This document shows positions 50,675 to 61,341 of a stretch of DNA of 64,000 bases, in pieces. Origin of the DNA: Desulfuromonas sp. (GTDB taxonomy: Bacteria; Desulfobacterota; Desulfuromonadia; Desulfuromonadales; Desulfuromonadaceae); the NCBI GenBank assembly GCA_002869685.1, contig PKUE01000161.1, positions 56,711 to 120,710 of the forward strand. Direction: 5' to 3'. The translations under genes and the position numbers were made by a program. How positions within the stretch are numbered: position 1 is the first letter of the stretch; each line of letters begins with the position of its first letter. The notes beneath the pieces are model-generated. The model did not search any database, was not told where the DNA came from, and saw only the letters and a program-made list of their open reading frames with translations.

Positions 50675-51946
50675 ATGAAAATTCTTGTCGTAGGTGGTGG
50701 CGGTCGTGAGCATGCCCTGGTCTGGAAGATTGCTCAGTCGGATCTGGTCGAAAAAGTCTTCTGTGCTCCCGGCAATCCCGGTATGAAAGACTTGGCGGAA
50801 ACTGTGCATTTGGCGGTTGATAATATTGACGGCCTGTGTGATTTTGCCAAAAAGGAGCAGATTGATTTGACCGTTGTCGGGCCGGAATTGCCTTTGACTC
50901 TTGGCATCGTTGATCGCTTCAAGGCGGAAGGTCTGGCGATTTTCGGACCGAGTAAGGCTGCTGCCCAGATCGAGGGAAGTAAAGGTTTTTCCAAAGATCT
51001 GATGGCTAAATATGGTATCAAGACCGCAGCGTATGCCTCGTTTACCGATCGTGATGAAGCGGTGGCGTATATCCGTCAGCAGGGCGCTCCCATCGTTGTC
51101 AAGGTGGATGGCCTGGCGGCCGGGAAAGGGGTCATCCTCGCTCAGGATGAAGCTGAGGCGATTGCTGCTGTGGACGAAATCCTGGTGGAAAAAGTTTTTG
51201 GAGATGCCGGTGACGCTGTAGTTATTGAAGAGTTTCTTACCGGCGAGGAGGCATCCTTCTTTGCCTTTACCGATGGCAAGAATATTCTGCCGTTGGCTTC
51301 GGCGCAGGATCATAAACAGATTTACGACGGCGACAAAGGGCCGAATACCGGTGGTATGGGAGCATACTCCCCAGCCCCGGTTGTTACCGATGCCTTGTAC
51401 CAGCGCATCGTCGATGAAGTGGTGCAGCCCACTATTGACGGCATGGCTGCCGAAGGCTGTCCTTACTGCGGCATTTTGTTTATCGGTCTGATGATCGAAA
51501 ACGATGATTTCAAAGTTCTTGAGTACAATGCTCGTTTCGGCGATCCGGAATGTCAGCCGCTGTTGATGCGGATGAAGTCGGACGTTGTTCCGGTTCTGCT
51601 TGATTGTGCCCGTGGCGAATTGACGACAAAAGCCCTTGAATGGCATGACCGCGCAGCGGTTTGTGTTGTTCTGGCAGCAGGGGGATACCCCGCCAGCTAC
51701 GCCAAAGGGGACGAAATTCACGGTCTGGCCGCGGCCGATGCTGTTGACGGTGTCCGGGTGTTCCATGCCGGTACGGCAGAGAAAGAGGGTAAGATTGTAA
51801 CCGCCGGAGGCCGGGTTCTCGGTGTTACCGGCTGGGGTGAAACGGTCGCTGCCGCGATTGATAAGGCGTATGAAGGTGTCGGGAAAATCAGCTGGAACGG
51901 GATGCAGATGCGTCGCGATATCGGGCAAAAGGCATTGAAACGATAA
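50675..51946 (+). CDS. purD: phosphoribosylamine-glycine ligase
   Basis: MKILVVGGGGREHALVWKIAQS; PNTGGMGAYSPAPVV; RFGDPECQPLLMRM. Confidence 0.98.
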   Translation: MKILVVGGGGREHALVWKIAQSDLVEKVFCAPGNPGMKDLAETVHLAVDNIDGLCDFAKKEQIDLTVVGPELPLTLGIVDRFKAEGLAIFGPSKAAAQIEGSKGFSKDLMAKYGIKTAAYASFTDRDEAVAYIRQQGAPIVVKVDGLAAGKGVILAQDEAEAIAAVDEILVEKVFGDAGDAVVIEEFLTGEEASFFAFTDGKNILPLASAQDHKQIYDGDKGPNTGGMGAYSPAPVVTDALYQRIVDEVVQPTIDGMAAEGCPYCGILFIGLMIENDDFKVLEYNARFGDPECQPLLMRMKSDVVPVLLDCARGELTTKALEWHDRAAVCVVLAAGGYPASYAKGDEIHGLAAADAVDGVRVFHAGTAEKEGKIVTAGGRVLGVTGWGETVAAAIDKAYEGVGKISWNGMQMRRDIGQKALKR

Positions 51947-51985
51947 CAGCTACTGGCGTTAAGACATAAAAGGATCAGCGAAACG

Positions 51986-52507
51986 ATGAAGCAACAACCG
52001 GTTATTGGTATTTTGATGGGCAGCGATTCCGACTATGAGGTCATGGTCGAGGCTGCCAAAGTTCTCAACTCATTTGACGTACCATTTGAAATGATTGTCA
52101 GTAGTGCGCACCGGTCACCGCAACGTACCGCAGACTATGCCTCAACCGCTGCCAAACGTGGTATCCAGGCTCTTATTATTGGTGCCGGCGCCGCTGCACA
52201 CCTGGCTGGCGTTGTCGCCTCTGAAACTACCCTGCCCATCATCGGGGTTCCCATCGACAGTTCTGCTCTACAGGGGATGGATGCGTTGTTGGCGACGGTG
52301 CAGATGCCGGGTGGTATTCCCGTCGCGACGATGGCCATTGGCAAAGCAGGTGCAAAGAATGCCGGAATCTTTGCCGTGCAGATGCTTGCTTTGTCCGATG
52401 AGGGGCTGGCACAGAAACTGGTGGCATCACGTCAGCAGATGGCGCAGGGCGTCGCTGACAAGAGTGATAAACTGCAACAGCGGCTTGCCGCTGATGGGTT
52501 GTCATAA
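51986..52507 (+). CDS. purE: N5-carboxyaminoimidazole ribonucleotide mutase
   Basis: IGILMGSDSDYEVMVEAAKVL; SAHRSP; GAGAAAHLAGVVAS. Confidence 0.97.
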   Translation: MKQQPVIGILMGSDSDYEVMVEAAKVLNSFDVPFEMIVSSAHRSPQRTADYASTAAKRGIQALIIGAGAAAHLAGVVASETTLPIIGVPIDSSALQGMDALLATVQMPGGIPVATMAIGKAGAKNAGIFAVQMLALSDEGLAQKLVASRQQMAQGVADKSDKLQQRLAADGLS

Positions 52508-52555
52508 CCCTTCCTATATAACAGCGCTAGATCTTTGGTATAAAGGAGATACGAC

Positions 52556-53920
52556 TTGAGTGTAAAGCAGCGTGGCCCTCTCGGTGGAGTCTGGGATTTT
52601 TTCTGCTCCCTGAAGCTGACCATTTTTACTCTGATTGCCCTGGCGATCACCTCGATTATCGGCACGGTAATTGAACAGAATAAGTCTCATCAGGAATATC
52701 TGCGCTTTTTCAGCGAAGAAACGATCCGGGTGTTGGATCGACTCCAATTTTTTGACATGTATCACTCCTGGTGGTTCATCGGTCTGCTGGTACTGTTCTG
52801 TATCAATCTGACCTGTTGCTCCATCAAGCGGCTGCCCCGCGTCTGGCGTTTGGTGCATAATCCTTTGTTGACACCAAGCAATCAGGTGCTGAAGACGTTC
52901 TCCAACACCGACGAAAAGCTGGTTAAAGGCGATATCAAAGAGTTGTCGGCTCGGATGCAGGCTTTTCTCGGCAGTCATTTTGCGTCTGCCCGTGTGACGG
53001 AAAAAGATGGGGCGACCTATCTGTATGCAGAAAAGGCCAAATATGCCCGCTTTGGTGTGTATATTACCCACCTGTCCATTCTGATTATCTTCCTTGGCGC
53101 CATTATTGGCAACCTGTACGGATTCAAGGCCTTCGTGAACATTCCTGAAGGGGGCGAAACCGACCGGATCTGGCTGCGCAATGGTCAGACCTCTATGCCA
53201 CTCGGTTTTACGGTGCGCTGTGAAGATTTCTCGGTTGAATTTTATGGTGAGTCGCAACGTCCGAAGGAATACAGCAGTATTCTGACCGTCATCGATCAGG
53301 GCGAGACTGTGATCGATCACCGTTACATCGAGGTCAATGATCCCCTGTCCTACAAAGGCTTGACTTTCTACCAGTCAAGTTACGGTCCGGCGGGCGATGA
53401 AGTGATCTCCATCAAGGTCAATGTGCGTGATACGGATAAAGCCGACGCTTTTACCCTGCATCGGGGCCAGTTGGCAGAACTGCCCAGTGGTGACCGGGTG
53501 CGGGTGGCTGATTTTACTCCGATGTTCCGTAACTTTGGCCCTGCTGCGCGTATTGAAGTGTTGCCGAAAGAGGGTGATGCCCGCATGGTCACCGTCTTCA
53601 AAAACTTCCCCAAGTTTGACGAGGAGCGCGGTGGTGACTATATCTTTACCCTGGTTGATTTTGACCAGTTGTTCTATACCGGTCTGCAAGTCACCAAAGA
53701 TCCCGGTGTCTGGGTTGTCTGGTTGGGTTGTACTCTAATGATTGTCGGCTGTCTGGTTGCCTTCTTCCTGTCTCACCGCCGTATGTGGGTGATTCTTACG
53801 CCTCAGGAAGGCAAGGTCGGTGTTCGTATGGTGGGTTCTGCGCATCGTAACCAACCGGCATTTGAGCTGTTTTTTGACGAATTGAAAAATAAATTTCGTG
53901 ACGAACTGTCTGCTAAATAG
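52556..53920 (+). CDS. resB: cytochrome c biogenesis protein ResB/Ccs1 (putative TTG start)
   Basis: FFCSLKLTIFTLIALAITSIIGTVI; YKGLTFYQSSYGPAGD; four TMs; followed by ccsB. Confidence 0.93.
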   Translation: MSVKQRGPLGGVWDFFCSLKLTIFTLIALAITSIIGTVIEQNKSHQEYLRFFSEETIRVLDRLQFFDMYHSWWFIGLLVLFCINLTCCSIKRLPRVWRLVHNPLLTPSNQVLKTFSNTDEKLVKGDIKELSARMQAFLGSHFASARVTEKDGATYLYAEKAKYARFGVYITHLSILIIFLGAIIGNLYGFKAFVNIPEGGETDRIWLRNGQTSMPLGFTVRCEDFSVEFYGESQRPKEYSSILTVIDQGETVIDHRYIEVNDPLSYKGLTFYQSSYGPAGDEVISIKVNVRDTDKADAFTLHRGQLAELPSGDRVRVADFTPMFRNFGPAARIEVLPKEGDARMVTVFKNFPKFDEERGGDYIFTLVDFDQLFYTGLQVTKDPGVWVVWLGCTLMIVGCLVAFFLSHRRMWVILTPQEGKVGVRMVGSAHRNQPAFELFFDELKNKFRDELSAK

Positions 53921-53943
53921 TTGTTGCGAGGAGGATTGAATTT

Positions 53944-54798
53944 ATGACAAGTGGTCAGTTGTTCAACTATGTCACCATTGGTTACTTTGTTGCCATGGTG
54001 CTGTTTATCGGTTTTCTGGCAACCCGTAGCGTCCTGGTCGCCAAACTTGCGACGATCCTGGCCTATCTTGGTTTTGTCACCCAGACCTTTGCCATTGGTT
54101 TGCGCTGGTATGAGACCTATCAGATTCCCGGTGGTGCCGGCTATGCTCCGTTGTCGAATCTGTACGAATCGGTGGTCTTCTTTTCCTGGACGATTCTGCT
54201 GATCTATCTGTTGATCGACTTGAAATACAAGCAGAAGGCTGTCGGGGCGTTTGTCATCCCGTTTGCGTTCCTGGCGATGACCTGGGCGCAGTTGCGGCTT
54301 GATTCAGCAATTTCACCGCTGGTTCCGGCACTGAAGAGTAACTGGTTGACCTACCATGTTATTACCTGCTTCCTCGGTTATGCCGCCTTTGCCGTTGCCT
54401 GTGGGGTGTCGATCATGTATCTGATCAAGGTGGGCAAAGAGTCCGCTGACAGTGATGCACCGGCGGGTGGTCTTGTTGGGGTGTTCCCCAGTGCCAAGGT
54501 CCTCGACGACCTGAACTATAAGGCGATTATGATCGGTTTCCCGCTTTTGTCTCTGGGGATCATTACGGGTGCCGCCTGGGCGAACTACGCATGGGGGACT
54601 TACTGGAGTTGGGACCCCAAAGAAACCTGGAGTCTGATTGTCTGGTTTATTTACGCCGCATTTTTGCATGCCCGTATCACCCGTGGTTGGGCCGGACGTA
54701 AAGCTGCGATTCTGTCCATTGTCGGCTTTTTAGCGACGATCTTCTGTTATCTCGGCGTGAACCTGTTGTTGGCCGGATTGCACTCTTACGGCTCATAA
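53944..54798 (+). CDS. ccsB: cytochrome c biogenesis protein CcsB/CcsA-like
   Basis: WANYAWGTYWSWDPKETWSLIVWFIYAAFLHAR Trp-rich haem-handling motif. Confidence 0.95.
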   Translation: MTSGQLFNYVTIGYFVAMVLFIGFLATRSVLVAKLATILAYLGFVTQTFAIGLRWYETYQIPGGAGYAPLSNLYESVVFFSWTILLIYLLIDLKYKQKAVGAFVIPFAFLAMTWAQLRLDSAISPLVPALKSNWLTYHVITCFLGYAAFAVACGVSIMYLIKVGKESADSDAPAGGLVGVFPSAKVLDDLNYKAIMIGFPLLSLGIITGAAWANYAWGTYWSWDPKETWSLIVWFIYAAFLHARITRGWAGRKAAILSIVGFLATIFCYLGVNLLLAGLHSYGS

Positions 54799-54820
54799 TT
54801 CCAGCATCATGTATGAAATC

Positions 54821-54854
54821 AAGGGGGAGCGGTTTTCCGCTCTCCCTTTTTTGT
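54821..54854 (+). terminator. intrinsic terminator after ccsB
   Basis: aagggggagcgg tttt ccgctctcccttttttg. Confidence 0.85.
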
Positions 54855-54867
54855 CCGGTACGAGACT

Positions 54868-55668
54868 ATGAACGCTGTCGAGTTAACCACAGAAGAAACC
54901 CTTGATCGTCTGGATGGCTTCGATGTTCAGGTGGTACAACATCGTGATGGCTACCGTTTTTCGATCGATCCGGTGTTGCTCAGTGATTTCGCTACTATTC
55001 GCCGTGGTGATGACGTTGTCGATCTTGGCAGTGGCAGTGCAGTGATTGCCCTGATTGTGGCGCGAGCCCATCCTGCGATCTCGGTGCTTGCCCTGGAATT
55101 GCAGGCGGCCCAGGTGGCACGGGCGCAAAAAAGTCTTTCTTTAAACGGTTTGCAGGATCGTATCCAGGTGCGACAGCATGATATTCGTTGCGTGCCGTCC
55201 GAGTTGCATGGCCGTTTTGATCACGTGCTGTGTAACCCGCCATTCCGTCCCTTGGGGCAGGGGCGATGTTCGCAGGGCGATGAGCGGGCCTGCTCCCGGC
55301 ATGAAATATCTGGTGGTCTAGAGGAGTTTGTCGCAGCCAGTGCATTATTGCTGAGGCATGGTGGTGTGCTGTCGATGGTCCATCTGGCGGAACGCAGCGC
55401 AGAATTGATGACGGCAATGAGCCAATACGGGGTAGCCTGCAAGCGGTTACGCTATGTGCATAGCCGCCCCGGCAAGAGCGCGCGACTGGTATTGGTTGAA
55501 GGACGCAAGGGGGGAGGTGCCGGTGTGGCGGTAGAAGCTCCGTTGTATCTGTATCGTGATGAGGTGTCCCAGTCGCCACAGAGTGGTCAGCGTGATCGTT
55601 ACAGCGAGGAAGTTGAGGCGATTTATGCCGGACGGTGCCGCTGCCTCGATCAGGAAGAGTGGCGATAG
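54868..55668 (+). CDS. tRNA1(Val) adenine-N6 methyltransferase-like (TrmN6/YfiC family)
   Basis: YRFSIDPVLLSDFATIRRGDDVVDLGSGSAVIALIVA; CNPPF motif. Confidence 0.88.
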   Translation: MNAVELTTEETLDRLDGFDVQVVQHRDGYRFSIDPVLLSDFATIRRGDDVVDLGSGSAVIALIVARAHPAISVLALELQAAQVARAQKSLSLNGLQDRIQVRQHDIRCVPSELHGRFDHVLCNPPFRPLGQGRCSQGDERACSRHEISGGLEEFVAASALLLRHGGVLSMVHLAERSAELMTAMSQYGVACKRLRYVHSRPGKSARLVLVEGRKGGGAGVAVEAPLYLYRDEVSQSPQSGQRDRYSEEVEAIYAGRCRCLDQEEWR

Positions 55669-56138
55669 TTATCCAGTTGTCTCTGCTTGGTCAGTAGCTG
55701 CTGCATCGCCTTGCGGGTTTCCGGATCACTGATTGTCGCCACCAATTGCTCAATTTCCTCCTGCTCCCGATCACTGAGTTCGGGCAAGACGATTTTCGGT
55801 GGCGCCGCCTGCTCCGGCTGTACGCGATGGCCACGGCGGAAGAACATGTCGGAGAGAGGTGTTTCACCAAGCTGGGCATTGAGTCGCTCAAGCAGTCGGG
55901 GTTTGAGCAGCTGCAGTTGCTGCATCCAGACGGGATGACTGACACGGACTTCGAGGATGTTGTCACGGATTCTGAGCGGACTCGCCTGGGCGGCAATTTG
56001 CGGTCCGACACATTCCTCCCAGATTAACCAGACCCGGTGTTGCTCGATTTTGTCGGCGATTCCCAGATGGGAAAACAAACTCTCAACAACGGCTCGTGCT
56101 GAACTGAGGGAAGCTGATTTTTTCGAGCGTTTGGCCAT
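55650..56138 (-). CDS. DUF721/DciA-like protein
   Basis: HRVWLIWEECVGPQIAAQASPLRIRDNILEVRVSHPVWMQQLQLLKPRLLERLNAQL; convergent 19-bp overlap with the methyltransferase. Confidence 0.83.
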   Translation of the reverse strand: MAKRSKKSASLSSARAVVESLFSHLGIADKIEQHRVWLIWEECVGPQIAAQASPLRIRDNILEVRVSHPVWMQQLQLLKPRLLERLNAQLGETPLSDMFFRRGHRVQPEQAAPPKIVLPELSDREQEEIEQLVATISDPETRKAMQQLLTKQRQLDNYRHSS

Positions 56139-56141
56139 GGA

Positions 56142-56399
56142 TCAGGCGCGCTCCATTCGTCTGCGTAAGCGGCCGCCGACGAGTTGGCCGACAATGGCAC
56201 AACTCAACGTGAAAGGAATGACCCGCCAGCTGAAGTTGTAGTAGTTACGCAACAGGTAAAGAAACGGGATGGACAAGTGGACATACAGCATCCATTTGGC
56301 CGAACGCTTAGCCGCACCCTGACGCAGATACCCCAGCGGGATATTACTGAACAGGGCAAAACTGAGCAGAATTACAAGATGAAAAGTTGTGACAGTCAT
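56142..56399 (-). CDS. small membrane protein of unknown function
   Basis: ORF with hydrophobic segments; internal Met (MTVTTFHLVILLSFALFSN) chosen as start. Confidence 0.6.
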   Translation of the reverse strand: MTVTTFHLVILLSFALFSNIPLGYLRQGAAKRSAKWMLYVHLSIPFLYLLRNYYNFSWRVIPFTLSCAIVGQLVGGRLRRRMERA

Positions 56400-56490
56400 G
56401 CCGGGGCCTGTGTTAGGGGTGAATGCCATTGATCCGGTCACCATAGCCACTTGTGGCGGGACTGTCAATTCAAGTCAAAGGGAACAACAC

Positions 56491-56763
56491 ATGAAAATGA
56501 TCGATGATCAGCACCTGCTGGTTATTTTTAACTCGGTCCATCGGGTGATGCTTGCTGAGATTCGCCTCAAAGAGAAGTTTGACATCTTATTGATCCCGGT
56601 GCCTCGTGCCTTATCGACGGACTGTGGGATGGTGATCCGATTTGATCGCAATGATCGCGAGGCGGTGGTTTTGCTGTTGACCCAGCTGGGGTTGAAACCC
56701 TTCAGTCTTTATGAACAGGATCCTGAGGGCGAGGGCTTTGTCTGCGTTGGGGAATTTTCTTGA
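56491..56763 (+). CDS. DUF3343-like protein
   Basis: LLVIFNSVHRVMLAEIRLKEKFDILLIPVPRALSTDCGMVIRF. Confidence 0.8.
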   Translation: MKMIDDQHLLVIFNSVHRVMLAEIRLKEKFDILLIPVPRALSTDCGMVIRFDRNDREAVVLLLTQLGLKPFSLYEQDPEGEGFVCVGEFS

Positions 56764-56824
56764 CAAGCTTCAGTGGGGTAACTATAGTCCACTATTTGCG
56801 ACTTTAGCAGACGCAGGGATAACT

Positions 56825-58180
56825 ATGTTTGATAACCTGACAGATAAATTTGACGCCGTTTTCAAGAAACTCAGTGGTAAAGGGCGCCTGACGGAAAGCC
56901 ATGTTGATGAGGCAATGCGTGAGGTGCGTCTGGTCCTGCTTGAGGCGGATGTCAATTTCAAAGTTGTTAAAGATTTTGTTGCTGCGGTGCGTGAACGTGC
57001 TGTAGGGACGGATGTTCTCAAGAGTCTGACACCCGCTCAGCAGGTGATCAAGATCGTTCGTGACGAGCTTGGCCAACTGATGGGGGAGGGCGATCAGGCC
57101 GAACTGGATCTGGCGGCGCAACCGCCGGTCCCCATTATGCTGTGCGGTTTGCAGGGAGCGGGTAAAACTACCACCTGTGGCAAGTTGGCGCTGAAACTGC
57201 GGCGCGACAAGCGTGATCCGCTGCTGGTGCCGGCTGACATTTACCGCCCCGCAGCAATTGAGCAATTGAAAACCCTTGGCCGTCAACTGGGGGTGGCGGT
57301 TTTTGATACGCAGCCCGGCGACGATCCGGTGTCCATTTGTGAGCAGGCGCGGGAATATGCCCGGCTTCATGGGCATGACACGCTGATTCTTGATACCGCC
57401 GGTCGTCTGCATATTGATACCGAGCTGATGGACGAACTGGCCCGGATCAATGACTCGCTCAAGCCGCGTGAGATCCTGTTTGTTGCCGATGCCATGACCG
57501 GTCAGGATGCCGTCAATGTTGTCAAAAGCTTTGACGAGAAGCTCGACATTACCGGTGTTGTCCTGACGAAGCTTGATGGCGATGCCCGCGGAGGTGCCGC
57601 TCTGTCGGTTCGGGCCGTAACGGGTAAACCGATTAAATTTGTCGGTATGGGTGAAAAGATGGATGCCCTTGAGGTGTTCCATCCTGATCGCATGGCCCAA
57701 CGTATTCTCGGTATGGGCGATGTTCTGTCGCTGATCGAGAAAGCTGAAGCGGCCATCGATAAAGACGACGCGGCGCGCATGGAAAAGAAGATGCGCAAAG
57801 AGGGCTTTACCCTCGAAACGTTCCGTGATCAGCTGCAGATGGTTAAAAAAATGGGCTCGATGGAATCGCTGCTCAAGATGATTCCCGGTGCCGGCAAGGC
57901 CATGAAAAAGGCTGGCAACATGCAACTCCCCGATAAGGAGCTGAAGCGCATTGAGGCGATTATCTCGTCGATGACGCCCGCCGAACGGCAGAATCATAAA
58001 ATTATCAACGGCTCGCGTCGTCTGCGTATTGCCAACGGCAGTGGCACCCGTATCCAGGATGTCAATCAGTTGCTGAAACGGTTTACTGAAGCGCAGAAGA
58101 TGATGAAAAAAATGCAGAAAATGGGCCCCAAGGGACTTAAAGGGCTCATGGGTGGCGGTGGAAACGGCCTGCCCTTTTAA
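56825..58180 (+). CDS. ffh: signal recognition particle protein Ffh
   Basis: MFDNLTDKFDAVFKKLSGKGRLTE; GLQGAGKTTTCGKLA; DTAGRLH; Met-rich C-terminus. Confidence 0.98.
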   Translation: MFDNLTDKFDAVFKKLSGKGRLTESHVDEAMREVRLVLLEADVNFKVVKDFVAAVRERAVGTDVLKSLTPAQQVIKIVRDELGQLMGEGDQAELDLAAQPPVPIMLCGLQGAGKTTTCGKLALKLRRDKRDPLLVPADIYRPAAIEQLKTLGRQLGVAVFDTQPGDDPVSICEQAREYARLHGHDTLILDTAGRLHIDTELMDELARINDSLKPREILFVADAMTGQDAVNVVKSFDEKLDITGVVLTKLDGDARGGAALSVRAVTGKPIKFVGMGEKMDALEVFHPDRMAQRILGMGDVLSLIEKAEAAIDKDDAARMEKKMRKEGFTLETFRDQLQMVKKMGSMESLLKMIPGAGKAMKKAGNMQLPDKELKRIEAIISSMTPAERQNHKIINGSRRLRIANGSGTRIQDVNQLLKRFTEAQKMMKKMQKMGPKGLKGLMGGGGNGLPF

Positions 58181-58235
58181 AAATTTTCAGATGCCTGATG
58201 AGCAGGTATCACATTCATAGAGAGGAACAAGAAAG

Positions 58236-58505
58236 ATGTCCGTAAAAATCAGATTGGCCCGTGGTGGTGCTAAGAAGAAACCTTTTTACCAGATTGTTGT
58301 CGCGGACGAGCGTTGTCCCCGTGACGGTCGTTACATTGAAAATCTCGGTCAGTACAATCCCCTCGTTGAGCCCAAGATGGTAACCCTCAACGAAGAGCGC
58401 GCACTGGCGTGGCTGAACAAAGGCGCACAGCCTTCTGAAACTGTTCGCCAAATTCTGCGTCAGGAAGGTGTCTGGGCCAAGTTTACCCAAAAGCCGGTTG
58501 CTTAA
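58236..58505 (+). CDS. rpsP: 30S ribosomal protein S16
   Basis: [42 protein letters not shown]. Confidence 0.98.
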   Translation: MSVKIRLARGGAKKKPFYQIVVADERCPRDGRYIENLGQYNPLVEPKMVTLNEERALAWLNKGAQPSETVRQILRQEGVWAKFTQKPVA

Positions 58506-58532
58506 GCGCTGGTGGTAGACACGGTGAGCACA

Positions 58533-59054
58533 ATGTCCCAACAACTGTTCCATGTCGGAACGATTATTGGGACCCACGGTTTGCGTGGGGATTTAAAAAT
58601 ACGTCCTGTGACTTCCGGGTCGCAGGCTTTGCTGGAAGCATCGCGGGTTGAACTGGTTTGTCGTGACAACCGCCGCGTTGTTGCCGATGTGGTTAAAAGT
58701 TCCTGGCACAAGCAGCTGGTGCTGCTGGTGCTTAAAGGCTTTGAGCACATCAACAAGGTTGAGTCGTTGGTCGGTGGTGAGGTGTACATGGCCATGGACG
58801 AACTGCCCGATTTGGATGACGACAGTCTGTATTGGCATCAGCTGGAAGGATTGCAGGTGGTGGACAGACGGGCTGGCGAACTCGGTGTTCTGACATCGTT
58901 GCTGGAAACCGGTGGACACGATGTCTACATCGTACATGGCCCCCATGGCGATGTGATGTTTCCGGCGGTGGCAGCGATGGTTGAAGAGATTGATCTTGAG
59001 CAGGGTATTATGTATGTCAACCTGCCTGAGGGATTGGTTGAACTCAACGGATGA
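58533..59054 (+). CDS. rimM: ribosome maturation factor RimM (internal ATG as start)
   Basis: [22 protein letters not shown]; position between rpsP and trmD. Confidence 0.95.
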   Translation: MSQQLFHVGTIIGTHGLRGDLKIRPVTSGSQALLEASRVELVCRDNRRVVADVVKSSWHKQLVLLVLKGFEHINKVESLVGGEVYMAMDELPDLDDDSLYWHQLEGLQVVDRRAGELGVLTSLLETGGHDVYIVHGPHGDVMFPAVAAMVEEIDLEQGIMYVNLPEGLVELNG

Positions 59055-59806
59055 ATTTCGAGGTAGTGACATTATTTCCGGAGATGTTTGATTCTCCGTT
59101 TGCCGGTAGTATTATCGGTAAAGCCGTAGCGAAAGGGCTGGTCCGGATCACGGCGCACAATTTGCGTGACTGGGCTGAGGGCCGTCATCAGGTAACCGAT
59201 GACACCCCCTACGGTGGTGGTGAGGGGATGGTGATGAAGCCGGAACCTTTATGCCGCGCGATCCGTAGCCTGAAACAGCAGTACCCCGCAGCACGCGTGC
59301 TGATGATGTCCCCCCAGGGGCGGCGTTTCGATCAGCAGCAGGCCCGGCAACTGGCGGATGAAGAGAGTTTGATCTTTCTCTGTGGCCGCTACGAAGGGTT
59401 CGATGAACGGGTACGCAGTTATGTCGATGCGGAATACTCCATCGGTGACTTTGTGTTAACCGGCGGAGAATTGCCGGCCATGGTGATGATTGATGCTGTG
59501 GCCCGGATGATTCCTGGGGTACTTGGGAATCAGGGAAGTGCCGAAGCCGATTCCTTTTCGGATGGTTTGCTGGAGCATCCCCATTATACGCGTCCGGCGG
59601 AGTTTGAAGGACGTCAGGTGACCGAAGTGCTGCTGTCAGGCGACCATGCCCGAATTGCAGCCTGGCGGCGGAGCCAGCAGTTGCTCAGAACGTTACAGCG
59701 ACGGCCGGACCTGCTTGAGCATGTGCCGTTGACGGAGAAAGATCGAGTCGAATTGAAACGACTCAAAGAGATGCTCCGCCACGATAAAAACAACGAAAAT
59801 ACATAG
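59051..59806 (+). CDS. trmD: tRNA (guanine-N1)-methyltransferase
   Basis: [70 protein letters not shown]. Confidence 0.98.
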   Translation: MNFEVVTLFPEMFDSPFAGSIIGKAVAKGLVRITAHNLRDWAEGRHQVTDDTPYGGGEGMVMKPEPLCRAIRSLKQQYPAARVLMMSPQGRRFDQQQARQLADEESLIFLCGRYEGFDERVRSYVDAEYSIGDFVLTGGELPAMVMIDAVARMIPGVLGNQGSAEADSFSDGLLEHPHYTRPAEFEGRQVTEVLLSGDHARIAAWRRSQQLLRTLQRRPDLLEHVPLTEKDRVELKRLKEMLRHDKNNENT

Positions 59807-59834
59807 ACGTCTTGACGTGATAAACAAGGAGGCA

Positions 59835-60185
59835 ATGATGAACATTGTTGAACAGATTGGTAACGAGCAGATGAAACAGGATATCCCCCAATTCAAGGCG
59901 GGTGATACTCTGCGCGTTCACGTAAAAATTGTTGAAGGTGACAAACAACGTATCCAGGTTTTCCAGGGTGTTTGCATCAAGCGGGTAAACCGCGGCATCG
60001 GTTCCACATTCACTGTTCGCAAAATTTCCGGCGGCATGGGTGTTGAGCGGATCTTCCCCCTTCATTCACCGATGGTTGACAAGATCGAAGTGATGATGGT
60101 GGGTCGCGTGCGTCGCGCCAAGCTGTACTACCTGCGTCAACTGCAGGGCAAGGCCGCTCGTATTCGCGAAGAGCGCCAGAACTAG
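59835..60185 (+). CDS. rplS: 50S ribosomal protein L19
   Basis: [42 protein letters not shown]; aggagg SD. Confidence 0.98.
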   Translation: MMNIVEQIGNEQMKQDIPQFKAGDTLRVHVKIVEGDKQRIQVFQGVCIKRVNRGIGSTFTVRKISGGMGVERIFPLHSPMVDKIEVMMVGRVRRAKLYYLRQLQGKAARIREERQN

Positions 60186-60187
60186 TC

Positions 60188-60227
60188 AAAAAGCTCCCGC
60201 AGGGCCCAGCTCTGCGGGAGTTTTTTC
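60188..60227 (+). terminator. intrinsic terminator after rplS
   Basis: aaaaagctcccgcag...ctgcgggagttttttc. Confidence 0.85.
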
Positions 60228-60309
60228 TTCTCCCTTCCCCAGAATTATTCTTAGCGGTTTTGGCTTTGCTGGCCTATACTGAGTGGTGCCTTGCTGTGCC
60301 ATCAAGTGA

Positions 60310-60963
60310 ATGTCAGGGAGCAAAAACGTGACCTTATCGCTATTTGATGATTCCATCATCGATCCAACCTATTTTGAAAAGAAACTGCGCAGCCGTGGAA
60401 CCACGCTGGTCGCTGGTATTGATGAAGCTGGACGTGGTCCGTTGGCCGGACCGGTTGTTGCCGCTGCGGTGATTCTTCCCGAGCATTTTGACCTGCCCGG
60501 TTTGACCGATTCAAAAAAGCTGACTGAAAAAAAGCGTGAGCAGTTGTTTTGGCCGATTCGCCAGCAGGCCATTGCCGTCGGTGTTGGTTTTGCCCATGCT
60601 GAGGAGGTCGACCGGATCAATATCCTTCAGGCCACAGTTCAGTCCATGTGTCGTGCCGTTAGCCGGTTGAAAATCAGTCCGGAGCATCTGTTGATCGATG
60701 GGATAACGCCTCTGCCCCTAGCGATAGAACAACAAACCATCACCAAGGGCGATTCGCGATCATTGTCTGTAGCGGCAGCTTCTGTGATTGCCAAAGTGGT
60801 CCGCGATCGCATGATGAAAGTCTACGCCCGTCATTATCCCGCCTACGGATTTGAGGGGCATAAGGGCTACGGCAGTGCCAAGCACCGCCAATTGATTGCA
60901 GAACATGGCCCGTGCCCTCTGCATCGTAAAACGTTTGCCGGCGTGCGGGAACACTGTGACTGA
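60310..60963 (+). CDS. rnhB: ribonuclease HII
   Basis: LVAGIDEAGRGPLAGPVVAAAVIL; SVAAASVIAKVVRDR. Confidence 0.97.
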   Translation: MSGSKNVTLSLFDDSIIDPTYFEKKLRSRGTTLVAGIDEAGRGPLAGPVVAAAVILPEHFDLPGLTDSKKLTEKKREQLFWPIRQQAIAVGVGFAHAEEVDRINILQATVQSMCRAVSRLKISPEHLLIDGITPLPLAIEQQTITKGDSRSLSVAAASVIAKVVRDRMMKVYARHYPAYGFEGHKGYGSAKHRQLIAEHGPCPLHRKTFAGVREHCD

Positions 60964-61321
60964 GCAGCGGCTGGCCCTGGGACAGTGGGGGGAGCAACAG
61001 GCCGCCCGTTACCTGCGCCGTCGTCTCTATCGTATTGTGGCCAGCAATTACCGGTGTCGCCACGGAGAGATCGATTTGATTGTCCGCCGGGGTAAGACCC
61101 TGGCCTTTGTTGAAGTAAAAACCCGCAAGAGTCGCCACTATGGCGATGCCCGTGAAGCCGTGACTTTGCGTAAGCAACAACAGATTATCGCTACAGCCCA
61201 GCATTATCTGGTCACTCATGGTGGCGAAGATACGGCCATGCGATTTGACGTCGTAACGGTTCATGTGGAAAATGACAACGTTCAGGTTGAGCATCTGATT
61301 GATGCCTTTGATGTGAGTTGA
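60956..61321 (+). CDS. YraN/UPF0102 family protein (GTG start overlapping rnhB)
   Basis: [52 protein letters not shown]. Confidence 0.93.
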   Translation: MTEQRLALGQWGEQQAARYLRRRLYRIVASNYRCRHGEIDLIVRRGKTLAFVEVKTRKSRHYGDAREAVTLRKQQQIIATAQHYLVTHGGEDTAMRFDVVTVHVENDNVQVEHLIDAFDVS

Positions 61322-61341
61322 ACAGCAAACAGGAAGCGAGT

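Noticed and set aside
50543-51928. 461-aa ORF antisense to purD
   Set aside because: Mirrors purD; low-complexity antisense translation without family motifs. Consecutive long antisense ORFs reflect scarcity of TTA/CTA/TCA codons on the sense strand.
56804-57997. 397-aa ORF antisense to ffh
   Set aside because: Fully overlaps the unambiguous ffh gene; no SD or domain evidence.
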